Source: an uncultured Odoribacter sp. (lineage in GTDB: Bacteria > Bacteroidota > Bacteroidia > Bacteroidales > Marinifilaceae). Taken from it: DNA of 64,000 nt. A program made the position numbers and the translations under genes. Where the stretch lies: assembly GCA_910589025.1 (NCBI GenBank), contig CAJURM010000008.1, positions 65,385 to 129,384 of the forward strand. The letters run 5' to 3'. The notes beneath the pieces are model-generated. The model ran no database searches. It saw only the letters and a list, made by a program, of their open reading frames with translations, and had not been told where the DNA came from. Below are positions 27,962 to 36,222 of the stretch, piece by piece (positions within the stretch are counted from its first letter, which is position 1; each line of letters starts with the position of its first letter).

Positions 27962-29500
27962 CTACGCCATTTTTTTACCCTCATTTTTCAAACGGCGTTT
28001 TAAAAATTTCAACAAATAGTCTCTTTCCTCATGAGTCAATCCCAAAAAGTAAACAAAAAAAGAAACAGCTACTAAACTGACACCTATTACTATTATCCAT
28101 TTTCCCCAGCTTTCATTCAAATAGCAATGAAAAAAATAAGGAATAATGCAGCTAATAAATGCAATTCCCGCCGATTTGAAAAAAACATTGAAGGAGAAAC
28201 GAAAAAGCGAAAAACGATAAAAGTGGCGTAAAATCAACAAGCGTTGAAAAAGAGTTATCACAGAAACACATATTGAGATAACCCAAACGACTGCTGGTGC
28301 ATATCCCCAGGAAAGAAACAGATAAGCCAATGGCAAATTCAACAAAATGCTACTTCCCACAATAAACTGATACCATTTATTTTTTCCCGTAGCCTGAATG
28401 GCTGTTCCCATTGTATAGGCAAAAGACTCCAACATGGAATTTACTATCACAAGGCGGGTAAATACAACCGCATATTCCGGCACGTTTTTAAGCCACCATT
28501 TCAGAATAATTTCTGTCTCTATCAGCAAGGGAACGGCGAAAAACAAAAATAAGTAAAAAGAAAAACGAGCCCCCCGGAATAAAAGTATAACAGTATAAGA
28601 TAAATCTCCGGCGGCATATGATTTTACAATTTGAGGATTCAAGGCCGTCGAAAAATTTTGTACAAAACTATTGACTGCCGTGTTCACTTGATTGGCAATT
28701 CCATAAGCTGCATTCAGTAAGGGCCCGAAAAAAATATTCAGAATAATGTTTAGGCCTTGTGATTTTGTCAGCCAGGCAAGCGTTCCGAAAAGATTCCATC
28801 CGGCAAATCCCGTTAAAGTCTTATACAATTTTCTATCCCGTACAAAATGATAACGACAAGTCTTAATTTTCCATTTACAATAAATTCGGTAAGAAAACGC
28901 GATCAACGCATTTACTCCAAATACCAGCACAGCATATAATTTCAGTTTATCAAAGGTAACCCATATCAGAATAAAAGCCACCAATAACTTTAATGCCGAT
29001 TCTATAATGCTGATATAAGCATAAACGTACATCCGTTCGTATGCAATAATGGTTGCATTATAAGGAACCTGGAGTACATTCACCATAAACGAAAAGATAG
29101 CGAACTGGTAAATCCAACGGGCGGCCTCCATCCGCTCTGCCGGAATATTCATCTGCGTATTCAGGAACCATACCCCCAATGTCTCCGCCAATAAAAAAAC
29201 AAGCACTGCAACTCCGGCATGCAGTATCAAAGAGATGCTGAACACTTTTTGTAATTGTTCTGTATCTTTCCGCCCGATTTCAAAAGCTAAGAAGCGTTGT
29301 GTAGCCTGAGACATCGCCCCGTTCAAAAATGAAAACATCACTACAATACCTCCCACGACGTTGTAAATTCCGTAATCTTCCACTCCCAATACGTTCAACA
29401 CGACCCGTGACGTATACAACGTTACCACCATAATCAACAGCATACGAACATAAAGCATGGCTGTGTTTTGGGCTATACGCCGGGTGTTTTCAGAAGGCAT
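27962..29500 (-). CDS. wzx: Capsule repeat-unit flippase (Wzx-type)
   Basis: A 512-residue membrane protein with about 12-14 helices of the polysaccharide transporter (MATE-like) superfamily. It opens with NTAMLYVRMLLIMVVTLYTS and YGIYNVVGGIVVMFSFLNGA, common in Bacteroidetes Wzx. It moves lipid-linked repeat units across the inner membrane for the polymerase. It is the first structural gene of the capsule operon, 266 bases after the two regulatory genes. Confidence 0.88.
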   Translation of the reverse strand: MPSENTRRIAQNTAMLYVRMLLIMVVTLYTSRVVLNVLGVEDYGIYNVVGGIVVMFSFLNGAMSQATQRFLAFEIGRKDTEQLQKVFSISLILHAGVAVLVFLLAETLGVWFLNTQMNIPAERMEAARWIYQFAIFSFMVNVLQVPYNATIIAYERMYVYAYISIIESALKLLVAFILIWVTFDKLKLYAVLVFGVNALIAFSYRIYCKWKIKTCRYHFVRDRKLYKTLTGFAGWNLFGTLAWLTKSQGLNIILNIFFGPLLNAAYGIANQVNTAVNSFVQNFSTALNPQIVKSYAAGDLSYTVILLFRGARFSFYLFLFFAVPLLIETEIILKWWLKNVPEYAVVFTRLVIVNSMLESFAYTMGTAIQATGKNKWYQFIVGSSILLNLPLAYLFLSWGYAPAVVWVISICVSVITLFQRLLILRHFYRFSLFRFSFNVFFKSAGIAFISCIIPYFFHCYLNESWGKWIIVIGVSLVAVSFFVYFLGLTHEERDYLLKFLKRRLKNEGKKMA

Positions 29501-29766
29501 AAAAACAGATACTAATATAAAATACTCTTGTTACAAGCGTTCTCTTTTTCAAACATACGCGGGAAAACAGATTTAATAAAATTACAGTCAACTTATTTAA
29601 GGTAATACGTACATCACCCCACCCAAACTCCGCTCTTTTTTATAGCGACTTCCGTTACTTCTCCGTTTCAACTCCGAATCAACTCCGTTCCGGAACGGAG
29701 TTGAAAGGGAAAAGATTCGTTCTGGCAACAGGTGTATCTATAAGAAATAGAATGGTTGTCTATGTT
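29501..29766 (-). promoter_or_regulatory. Leader between regulatory genes and capsule genes, with competing hairpins
   Basis: This 266-base gap has no ORF. A perfect 24-bp palindrome fills 29680-29703 (left arm CAACTCCGTTCC). A second copy of its arm at 29666-29676 (TTTCAACTCCG) can pair with 29696-29706 instead, so two stems exclude each other. Neither is followed by a T run on the minus strand. In Bacteroides, UpxY proteins act on such leaders to prevent early termination; a similar role here is inference. Confidence 0.5.
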
Positions 29767-30726
29767 TTACAGCAAATTATAACAACAAGTAAGATGTTGC
29801 CTGCACATCCCTTCAGCTGCCCATGCAAGACAGAATAACTGTTCTTCACTTTTTGGGGGGAATGTGTATCCACCTTGTTGCATTAATCCGGCAAATCGTT
29901 GAATAAATACCGGGGCTTCCTGAACGGCACAAACACCCAGGTTTATTTCATAGAACAAGGCAATGGTTTGATAAGCTGAAATATCATTTTTATCAGTGAA
30001 TAACACCTGTTTGCTGTAATACTCCCTCACTCGGCGGATTTCGCTATCATAAGTTGTATCCAAAAACATATCCGAATTGCGACAAAGGATGAAAAGACGT
30101 TGCATCGCTGCAAGATTCGATACACCGCTCCAATGATTACCATTTACCAATGAATCCACCCATGTTGTCAATTTTTTCCGGAAATAAAACATCATTTCCT
30201 CTTCTTCCCGTTCCTCTTCATCGAGGTTGCAACACAATTCGGCAATCAGACGGCACATCTCAAATTCCATTTTCGGTCTTTCGGCCAACCGACCAACGGA
30301 CACCTCTTGAAGGTAATCCATGACTGTCTCATACGCCAGTGTATCGCATCGCTGCTGCTTTTCCCTATCCACCGTACATAAGGTCGGGTTGAGCAGCAAT
30401 TGATACAAGGTATAAATCAAGGGGATGCGTTTCTCCAAAGAGGATTGAAGATCATTCAACCGCTCGTTGCATAGCGCATACAGTCCCTCTATGCGTTGGC
30501 AATAAAACTCCCTGTTACCGAATTCCTTTTCCAAATCACCGACAACCACCATGTTGTGAAAGGCTATATAAATACGGGTCAGGGAAGCAAGTTCCATATC
30601 CGACAAACCAGTGGTAAGCGGCCAATCCTGTATCTGCTTTAATATGTAACTTAATTTATCTGTTTTCAAATTCTCTTTCATCGGAAGCGGATATTTTTCC
30701 GTCCATTCCCTCAATGCCCTAACCAT
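29767..30726 (-). CDS. Unknown helical protein paired with the NusG-like regulator
   Basis: A 319-residue, soluble, mostly helical protein that I do not recognise. It has no signal peptide or membrane segment, has a highly acidic patch (DEEEREEEE, about residues 169-177), and has a cysteine-rich end (CLAWAAEGMCRQHLTCCYNLL). The start overlaps the end of the NusG-like gene by 16 bases, so the two are translationally coupled. It sits where Bacteroides capsule loci place UpxZ, but it is about twice as long and looks unrelated. A role in control of capsule transcription is inference from position. Confidence 0.6.
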   Translation of the reverse strand: MVRALREWTEKYPLPMKENLKTDKLSYILKQIQDWPLTTGLSDMELASLTRIYIAFHNMVVVGDLEKEFGNREFYCQRIEGLYALCNERLNDLQSSLEKRIPLIYTLYQLLLNPTLCTVDREKQQRCDTLAYETVMDYLQEVSVGRLAERPKMEFEMCRLIAELCCNLDEEEREEEEMMFYFRKKLTTWVDSLVNGNHWSGVSNLAAMQRLFILCRNSDMFLDTTYDSEIRRVREYYSKQVLFTDKNDISAYQTIALFYEINLGVCAVQEAPVFIQRFAGLMQQGGYTFPPKSEEQLFCLAWAAEGMCRQHLTCCYNLL

Positions 30727-31787
30727 TTGTCGTAATCTTCCAATTGTTTTATCAACCGGAGTTTACTTTTCTTCGGGGCAGGGTCATTACGCCAAAGGTC
30801 AATAATGGCATGCGACTGAGCATGCCAGATGCTGTTATTTGTACAGCCGTACAAGACAACAAGTAAAAGCGCACGCGACTGTTCTGCCTGAACAAGAGGA
30901 AGCAGAGCCCGAATTGTTCCGATAAGCTTTTCACATTCCTCCTTAGCCCCCGATACGGTATAAACCTGGAGTAAAAGTGCATAAAGTTTACAACGCATCA
31001 CATCCGAATCCATTTGCAGGTTACCGTATTGTTGCAAAACTTCGGAAGCCAGTTTTTTGTCTTCCTCGGTTATGCCATTACCACTATAATACCGTCCAAG
31101 AGCCTCATGCAATCCTATCTGAATACGTTCGTTATCCAATCGGGTATAAATGTGTTTGCCTTTATCATTTAAAGCAATGACTTCATATTGACCGGGACGG
31201 ACATGTAACAACGGTATCCACATCCAGTTTTCCAAACATACCATAATATCTTTCTGCCCGGCCCCCGGCTGAATAACAATAGTTGCTTCCGCTCCTTTAA
31301 ATTGTCCTTCTGTAATGCGCACCCGATCACCTTTCATCAACCGCCCCGGCTCCGGAAAATAAACAGGAAGGACGTCGGAATATGAACGGGCAATCCATTG
31401 CAGATTTTCCATGGCTGAATCAGATAAATAAGGATAGTAATCGCCCCCCTTTTTCCGCACCCGGGGTAGAAAATTATACCAAGGTAACACCTGTTTCATG
31501 CGGTACAGTTCATTTTCTGATGAACGGATAAAAACATAGTTGTAAAGCAACGGATGTTCGGTATTTACCAACATCTTTCCTTTCTGTTTTACTTCCACAT
31601 AAGAAGGGGCGAAAAACTCAAATGCAGGTTCGTTACAACGCAAACGGCGGTCAAGCTCTTTCTGTAATCCTTTTGCCCGGCCCCTATGACAAGAAGGAAG
31701 TACCATCACGTACCATCTTACCGCACGACTGTTTTGCAAAGCCGCCAATAACTCAACGTCCGGAGTTTTTTCCTTATTCATAGACAT
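30711..31787 (-). CDS. Long NusG-like antiterminator (UpxY-type) with extra C-terminal domain
   Basis: A 358-residue NusG paralogue. Residues about 18-125 are the NusG N-terminal domain (RWYVMVLPSCHRGRAKGLQ, HPLLYNYVFIRSSENELYRM). Residues about 145-205 hold a KOW domain (GDRVRITEGQFKGAEATIV). Typical UpxY proteins stop at 170-190 residues; here about 150 more helical residues follow, with KLYALLLQVYTVSGAKEECE and a basic end. UpxY proteins bind RNA polymerase in the leader of their own capsule operon and stop early termination. It is the first gene behind the invertible promoter. Confidence 0.85.
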   Translation of the reverse strand: MSMNKEKTPDVELLAALQNSRAVRWYVMVLPSCHRGRAKGLQKELDRRLRCNEPAFEFFAPSYVEVKQKGKMLVNTEHPLLYNYVFIRSSENELYRMKQVLPWYNFLPRVRKKGGDYYPYLSDSAMENLQWIARSYSDVLPVYFPEPGRLMKGDRVRITEGQFKGAEATIVIQPGAGQKDIMVCLENWMWIPLLHVRPGQYEVIALNDKGKHIYTRLDNERIQIGLHEALGRYYSGNGITEEDKKLASEVLQQYGNLQMDSDVMRCKLYALLLQVYTVSGAKEECEKLIGTIRALLPLVQAEQSRALLLVVLYGCTNNSIWHAQSHAIIDLWRNDPAPKKSKLRLIKQLEDYDKWLGH

Positions 31788-31950
31788 TCCACGGCCATAT
31801 CAGTGAATTTATCAAAACACTGAAAAACAAAACATTACACCCAAATTAAAAGGAATTACTGAAAATTCCGTCTTTTTTTCCTTCCTCATAGCGAATGGAT
31901 ACGCCTTCTCTCTCCAAAGTCCGGTTTACTCCCCCTAAGTGTTCGCACAC

Positions 31951-31965
31951 TCTCTTGATAAGAGA
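31951..31965 (+). repeat. Left inverted repeat of invertible promoter
   Basis: TCTCTTGATAAGAGA. Its exact reverse complement is at 32147-32161. Each copy is also a near palindrome (TCTCTT, three bases, AAGAGA), so only the central GAT or ATC sets the direction. This is the likely crossover site. Confidence 0.82.
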
Positions 31966-32025
31966 TAGGTAAATAATCACTATATAGTCTAATCTACTTA
32001 TATACAAAATTCTGAATCAGATGTG

Positions 32026-32047
32026 ACTTGTTGTTTTGCTAAACATT
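32026..32047 (+). repeat. Direct repeat copy 1 (inside invertible segment)
   Basis: It begins ACTTGTT and ends TTTTGCTAAACATT. It matches 32162-32182 except for one inserted G or T. One copy is inside and one outside the invertible segment. It may be an accessory binding site or a trace of duplication. Confidence 0.55.
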
Positions 32048-32101
32048 GAAGTGAATAATTGCTTCCAAAAGAAAATATAATCTGATTTTTGAAATGGCAT
32101 G

Positions 32102-32132
32102 TTTCGATATTTCGAGATTTTATCTACTTTTG
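32102..32132 (+). promoter_or_regulatory. Invertible capsule promoter, present orientation OFF
   Basis: TTTC (32102-32105), 19 bases, then TACTTTTG (32125-32132): a full -7 match with one mismatch at -33. It now points toward the 3' end of the recombinase gene. After inversion the -7 box would fall at about 31980-31987 on the minus strand and transcription would run about 185 bases before the NusG-like start codon. Confidence 0.7.
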
Positions 32133-32146
32133 TGTTATCCTGTTTG

Positions 32147-32161
32147 TCTCTTATCAAGAGA
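32147..32161 (+). repeat. Right inverted repeat of invertible promoter
   Basis: TCTCTTATCAAGAGA, the exact reverse complement of 31951-31965. It can fold as a 6-bp hairpin and is followed by ACTTGTTTTTT on the plus strand, which might stop OFF-state transcripts. Confidence 0.82.
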
Positions 32162-32182
32162 ACTTGTTTTTTGCTAAACATT
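32162..32182 (+). repeat. Direct repeat copy 2 (outside invertible segment)
   Basis: It begins ACTTGTTTTTT and ends GCTAAACATT, directly after the right inverted repeat. See copy 1 at 32026-32047. Confidence 0.55.
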
Positions 32183-32191
32183 CCCTTTTCT

Positions 32192-33424
32192 TCACAAATC
32201 TTTTAAAATAAGCGTATTTGCATTATCGATGACCGAACATTCCAAGGAGGCGAGATAAATTTGAGTGGTCAGTTCCGAATCGTGTCCCATCGCTTCACTG
32301 ATCACAGCAAGAGGAATATTTTTGTTTCTGGCTATGCTTGCCCAAGAATGACGTGCTACATAAGTGGTCAAAGGTATCGACAAACCAATCCGGGCTGCCA
32401 CCCTTTTCAGATTCAAATTGACTGCATACAAGCTGTTTTTATACTGTTTCCGGACTTTTTTAGCATCCATTACTGTAATAATCGGCAATAAATAGGGCCA
32501 ATCAGGCATTACACGCACCTTGTATTTGTCCACAATTGCCTGCATGCATTCTTCCCATTTGACAGAAAGCTGCTGCCCCGTTTTCCGCCTGCGATAGACA
32601 AGTACGCCGTTTTTAAGGTCGGATTTTTGGAGATAAGCCATGTCAACGAAGGACATGCCCCGGGTATAAAAACTGAACAGAAACATATCCCGGGCAAAAT
32701 CCAAAGCAGGATAAAACGTTAAATCCAATTCCTTTATTTTCCGAATTTCTTTCAACGCCAAAGCCCGTTTAACAGTTTTGTCAATACCAGTATAGACATG
32801 CCGGAAGGGGTTGCGCTGTTCTACTATTCCCTTCTCTACTGCCCGATTATAGACAGCACGCAGAATACGCATATAAAAAGAAATCGTATTCATAACTATC
32901 CCGCTTGCTTTCAGATAAGCCTCGTACTCCTGCATTAAATCGGAGGTCATTTCTTCCATCAGCACGTCCTTTCTGTTCTGAAAGCGCAAAAAACTGCTAA
33001 GCGTGGCGGTATAAGTCTCCGCTGTCCGATCCCGATTAAGACGTTTCAGTTGTACAATAACCTCCTTCATAAAGCTGAAAAAAGAATCATCCGTAACGGT
33101 GTCCTGAAACTTTCGGATAATATCATCTGCGGTATAACTGTTCCTAGAGGTGTTGACCAAAGAAACGGATATTTTCTCCAACCGCCGGATATCCCTGTTT
33201 ATACGCCCCCGAAGCAAAAGCAAGTAGCCATACCGTTCATTATTACAACCACAGAGAATAACTGTGGCCCGGTTTTCATTCCATTCCTCCGCATAAATGC
33301 GGTAGTTTGTTTTTAATTGCCGGACAACCCGGCCCCGTATGATTTGATAATAGATTGTACCCTCTTTACCTCTCACAGAAGAAGGCCGGAATTTTACTTT
33401 AATTGATGTCATTGGAATAGTCAT
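32192..33424 (-). CDS. Tyrosine recombinase, likely inverts the capsule promoter
   Basis: A 410-residue site-specific tyrosine recombinase of the Bacteroidetes phage-integrase type. It has an N-terminal arm-binding domain (about 1-100), a SAM-like core-binding domain (about 105-205) and a catalytic domain (about 215-400). Catalytic residues are visible: the first Arg in SFYTRGMSFVDMAYL, Lys in YRRRKTGQQL, His-Arg in YVARHSWASIA, His in AMGHDSELTTQIYL, with the Tyr in that last stretch. Position beside inverted repeats and a UpxY-type gene indicates a local promoter invertase like those at capsule loci in Parabacteroides and relatives. Confidence 0.9.
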   Translation of the reverse strand: MTIPMTSIKVKFRPSSVRGKEGTIYYQIIRGRVVRQLKTNYRIYAEEWNENRATVILCGCNNERYGYLLLLRGRINRDIRRLEKISVSLVNTSRNSYTADDIIRKFQDTVTDDSFFSFMKEVIVQLKRLNRDRTAETYTATLSSFLRFQNRKDVLMEEMTSDLMQEYEAYLKASGIVMNTISFYMRILRAVYNRAVEKGIVEQRNPFRHVYTGIDKTVKRALALKEIRKIKELDLTFYPALDFARDMFLFSFYTRGMSFVDMAYLQKSDLKNGVLVYRRRKTGQQLSVKWEECMQAIVDKYKVRVMPDWPYLLPIITVMDAKKVRKQYKNSLYAVNLNLKRVAARIGLSIPLTTYVARHSWASIARNKNIPLAVISEAMGHDSELTTQIYLASLECSVIDNANTLILKDL

Positions 33425-33579
33425 AATTTATCTCTGTTTAAAAAACCTTAAAATATAAATTCACCCCTTATCTAAAATATTTCCGCAAAATTCAGGCAAG
33501 CCGTGTTTTGTGTTCGGACGGCAAATACGTATCTTTACTCCGATTTAATCTTCTCTCCGGAAGAAAATAGAGGGCTGTA

Positions 33580-34866
33580 ATGGATTACAAACACGACATT
33601 ATATCTATTCCTAAAAGTATTCTGCTCGCAGGGATAATCCTATATGCATGCCTTGGCGCTTTTGCCGGGAAACCCAATCACGTCCCTTTTCCCATAAATA
33701 CTCCAGACAGCACGGTTATTTCATCCGATGTTGATTCTATAGCGTTTTCACGCCGTTTTATACATCGAATCGGAGTAGAAATGCGACCTTCCTATATTTT
33801 TCCCACTCACCCTTTTCTACAGGCAGAAAATGAAGACCTCTCCCCCATTCGGTATTCACACTCCAGCCACATAAAATATTCTTTTCAATTCCAACCAGGC
33901 TGCAATGCAGAGCGGATTTACGGCGGCTCTTACCAAGGCATCGGATTGGCTCATTTCTATTTCAGAAGACAAAAAGAATTGGGTTCCCCCATTGCATTAT
34001 ATCTGTTTCAAGGTGCACGAATTACCCCATTAACATCGTGGTTATCGCTCAATTATGAATGGAATTTCGGACTGTCTTTCGGCTGGAAGCCTTACAATTT
34101 CGAGACCAACAGTTATAACCGGGTTATCGGTTCGAAACTGAATGCCTATATCAATACCAATTTTTATTTGAATTGGATACTGTCACCCCGATTGAACCTG
34201 AATACAGGAATTGCCCTCACCCATTTTTCCAACGGCAACACCAATTATCCTAACGCGGGTTTAAACACCATCGGAATACAACTCGGACTGACGTATAATT
34301 TCAATAAAAAACAGGATTTTCTTTCCCGTCCTGCTTTTATTCCTGCGTTTCCGCGCCACATCAGTTATGACCTCGTTCTATTCGGTTCCTGGCGAAAGAA
34401 GGGAATCTCCTGGGGAGAGACACAAGTCGCTTCACCGGACACCTATATGGTCATGGGATTTAATTTTGCCCCCATGTACAACTTCGGATACAAGTTTCGT
34501 ATGGGAATATCCCTCGACGGCGTATACGACGGGAGCGCCAATGTCTATACCGAAGATTATATTTATGGTACCACCCAGGAATTTTTCACACCTTCTCTTC
34601 ACAAACAACTTGCATTGGGGATTTCTGGACGGTGCGAATATGTCATGCCTTACTTTACCGTGGGTGTAGGTATGGGAGTCAATCTCCTCCACGGAGGAGG
34701 CGATTTGAAAGCCTTTTACCAAATTTTAGCTCTTAAAACCGAAATCACACGCAATACGTTTATCCACATCGGCTACAATCTCAAAAACTTTGAAACGCCT
34801 AATTTCCTCATGTTGGGTATCGGCATCCGCTTTCACAATAAGTACCCCTCCTGCTACCGCCGTTAA
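33580..34866 (+). CDS. PagL-like lipid A deacylase (acyloxyacyl hydrolase family)
   Basis: A 428-residue protein with an N-terminal hydrophobic export signal (about residues 12-29) and alternating beta-barrel-like strands. The motif LTHFSNGNTNYPNAGLN (about residues 209-225) matches the His-Ser active site of PagL-type lipid A 3-O-deacylases. It would sit in the outer membrane and trim acyl chains from lipid A, which can weaken host recognition. Longer than PagL itself (about 170 residues), as is usual for Bacteroidetes relatives. It diverges from the recombinase gene and is not part of the capsule operon. Confidence 0.75.
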   Translation: MDYKHDIISIPKSILLAGIILYACLGAFAGKPNHVPFPINTPDSTVISSDVDSIAFSRRFIHRIGVEMRPSYIFPTHPFLQAENEDLSPIRYSHSSHIKYSFQFQPGCNAERIYGGSYQGIGLAHFYFRRQKELGSPIALYLFQGARITPLTSWLSLNYEWNFGLSFGWKPYNFETNSYNRVIGSKLNAYINTNFYLNWILSPRLNLNTGIALTHFSNGNTNYPNAGLNTIGIQLGLTYNFNKKQDFLSRPAFIPAFPRHISYDLVLFGSWRKKGISWGETQVASPDTYMVMGFNFAPMYNFGYKFRMGISLDGVYDGSANVYTEDYIYGTTQEFFTPSLHKQLALGISGRCEYVMPYFTVGVGMGVNLLHGGGDLKAFYQILALKTEITRNTFIHIGYNLKNFETPNFLMLGIGIRFHNKYPSCYRR

Positions 34867-34889
34867 ATAAAAGATAATCCGCCAACAAG

Positions 34890-34920
34890 TTGTTAAATGA
34901 GTGTTCGTTTCTTATCTTTG
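34890..34920 (+). promoter_or_regulatory. Promoter of alcohol dehydrogenase gene
   Basis: TTG (34890-34892), 20 bases, then TATCTTTG (34913-34920), giving a leader of about 75 bases. Confidence 0.72.
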
Positions 34921-35002
34921 CGTAGAACAGCATTTCAGCATAGTCCTGGTTCACAGGAGATTGTCTGTAATTAGCATCATCTTTATAAAAAATACATAGT
35001 CT

Positions 35003-36145
35003 ATGAACAATTTTATCTTTCAGAACCCAACCCGTCTCATCTTTGGAAAAGGGATGATTGCCGAACTTGCAAAAGCCATTCCTGCCAACAAAAGAATCAT
35101 GGTTACTTTCGGTGGCGGAAGTGTGAAGAAAAACGGCGTATATGAACAGGTACAAAAAGCCCTTCAAGGCCGGGAATATATTGAATTCTGGGGCATAGAA
35201 CCCAATCCTGCCATTGAAACTTTACGCAAAGCCATCACTTTAGGAAAAGAGCACAACACTGATTTCTTGTTAGCTGTAGGCGGAGGCTCAGTATTGGACG
35301 GGACCAAACTTATCTCTGCCGGATTAAAATATGACGGAGATGCCTGGGATTTGGTGAAAAAAGGAGCTTATAACGATACAGTACCCTTGGGTAGTGTACT
35401 GACCCTCCCCGCTACGGGTTCGGAGATGAACAGCGGCGCTGTAATCTCCCGCCACGAAACCCAGGAAAAATATCCTTTTTACAGTAATTATCCCGTATTC
35501 TCCATCTTGGATCCGGAAACGACTTTCAGTCTTCCTCCCCACCAAATTGCCTGCGGACTTGCAGACACATTCGTACATGTCATGGAACAATACCTGACTA
35601 CACCCGGCCAATCCCGCCTCATGGATCGTTGGGCAGAAGGGATACTGAAAACTCTGATTGAAATTGCGCCCCAAATCCGGGAGAACCAGCACAATTACGA
35701 TATCATGGCAGACTTCATGTTATCGGCAACCATGGGCCTGAACGGCTTTATAGCAATGGGTGTAACCCAAGATTGGTGTACACACATGATTGGACACGAA
35801 CTGACCGCCCTACACGGATTAACCCACGGCGCCACACTGGCAATTGTTTTTAATGGTACATTACGTACTCTCCGCACGCAGAAAAAAGATAAAATTCTCC
35901 AATACGGAGAACAGGTATGGGGCATCACAGAAGGCGATGCAAGTGTCCGCATAGAGAAAACCATAGAGAAAACAGAAGCTTTCTTCCAAAGTTTAGGATT
36001 ATCAACCCGGCTCAGTGAAGAAAATATCCCCGAATCAACTATTCTTGAGATTGAACGCCGCTTCAACGAACGCCATGCCGCTTTTGGTGAAGCCGAAAAT
36101 GTAGACGGAGCTATAGCACGGAAAATTCTGGAGAACTGCAAGTAA
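35003..36145 (+). CDS. Iron-containing alcohol dehydrogenase (YqhD/butanol dehydrogenase type)
   Basis: A 380-residue group III alcohol dehydrogenase. NAD(P) binding is shown by FGGGSVKKNGVYEQV and AVGGGSVLDGTK (about residues 93-104). Metal ligands lie in CGLADTFVHVMEQY (Asp and His) and in HMIGHELTALHGLTHG (two His). It resembles NADPH-dependent YqhD/BdhA enzymes that reduce short aldehydes. A single gene with its own promoter and terminator. Confidence 0.92.
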   Translation: MNNFIFQNPTRLIFGKGMIAELAKAIPANKRIMVTFGGGSVKKNGVYEQVQKALQGREYIEFWGIEPNPAIETLRKAITLGKEHNTDFLLAVGGGSVLDGTKLISAGLKYDGDAWDLVKKGAYNDTVPLGSVLTLPATGSEMNSGAVISRHETQEKYPFYSNYPVFSILDPETTFSLPPHQIACGLADTFVHVMEQYLTTPGQSRLMDRWAEGILKTLIEIAPQIRENQHNYDIMADFMLSATMGLNGFIAMGVTQDWCTHMIGHELTALHGLTHGATLAIVFNGTLRTLRTQKKDKILQYGEQVWGITEGDASVRIEKTIEKTEAFFQSLGLSTRLSEENIPESTILEIERRFNERHAAFGEAENVDGAIARKILENCK

Positions 36146-36170
36146 TCCAGAAGTGACTCGACTATAAAAA

Positions 36171-36204
36171 AAATAAGGTATTCAGTATGAATACCTTATT
36201 TTTT
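36171..36204. terminator. Bidirectional terminator between alcohol dehydrogenase and GH20 genes
   Basis: AATAAGGTATTCA and TGAATACCTTATT form a 13-bp stem with loop GTA, with T6 on the right (plus strand) and an A run on the left that gives T's on the minus strand. Confidence 0.9.
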
Positions 36205-36222
36205 ATTTCTTCAGTCTTCTGC

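Larger units (their letters stand above)
31966..32146. other. Invertible DNA segment (phase-variable promoter)
   Basis: This 181-bp segment is bounded by the 15-bp inverted repeats, lies next to a tyrosine recombinase gene and lies just before a UpxY-type gene. That is the arrangement of phase-variable capsule promoters in Bacteroidales. Its only good promoter points rightward, away from the capsule genes, so this sequence represents the OFF state. Confidence 0.78.
31788..32191. promoter_or_regulatory. Control region of the capsule operon
   Basis: A 404-base gap between the recombinase and the NusG-like gene has no ORF. It contains the leader of the capsule operon (31788-31950), the left inverted repeat, a 181-bp segment with one promoter, and the right inverted repeat. 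Its A/T content is higher than that of the flanking genes. Confidence 0.7.
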
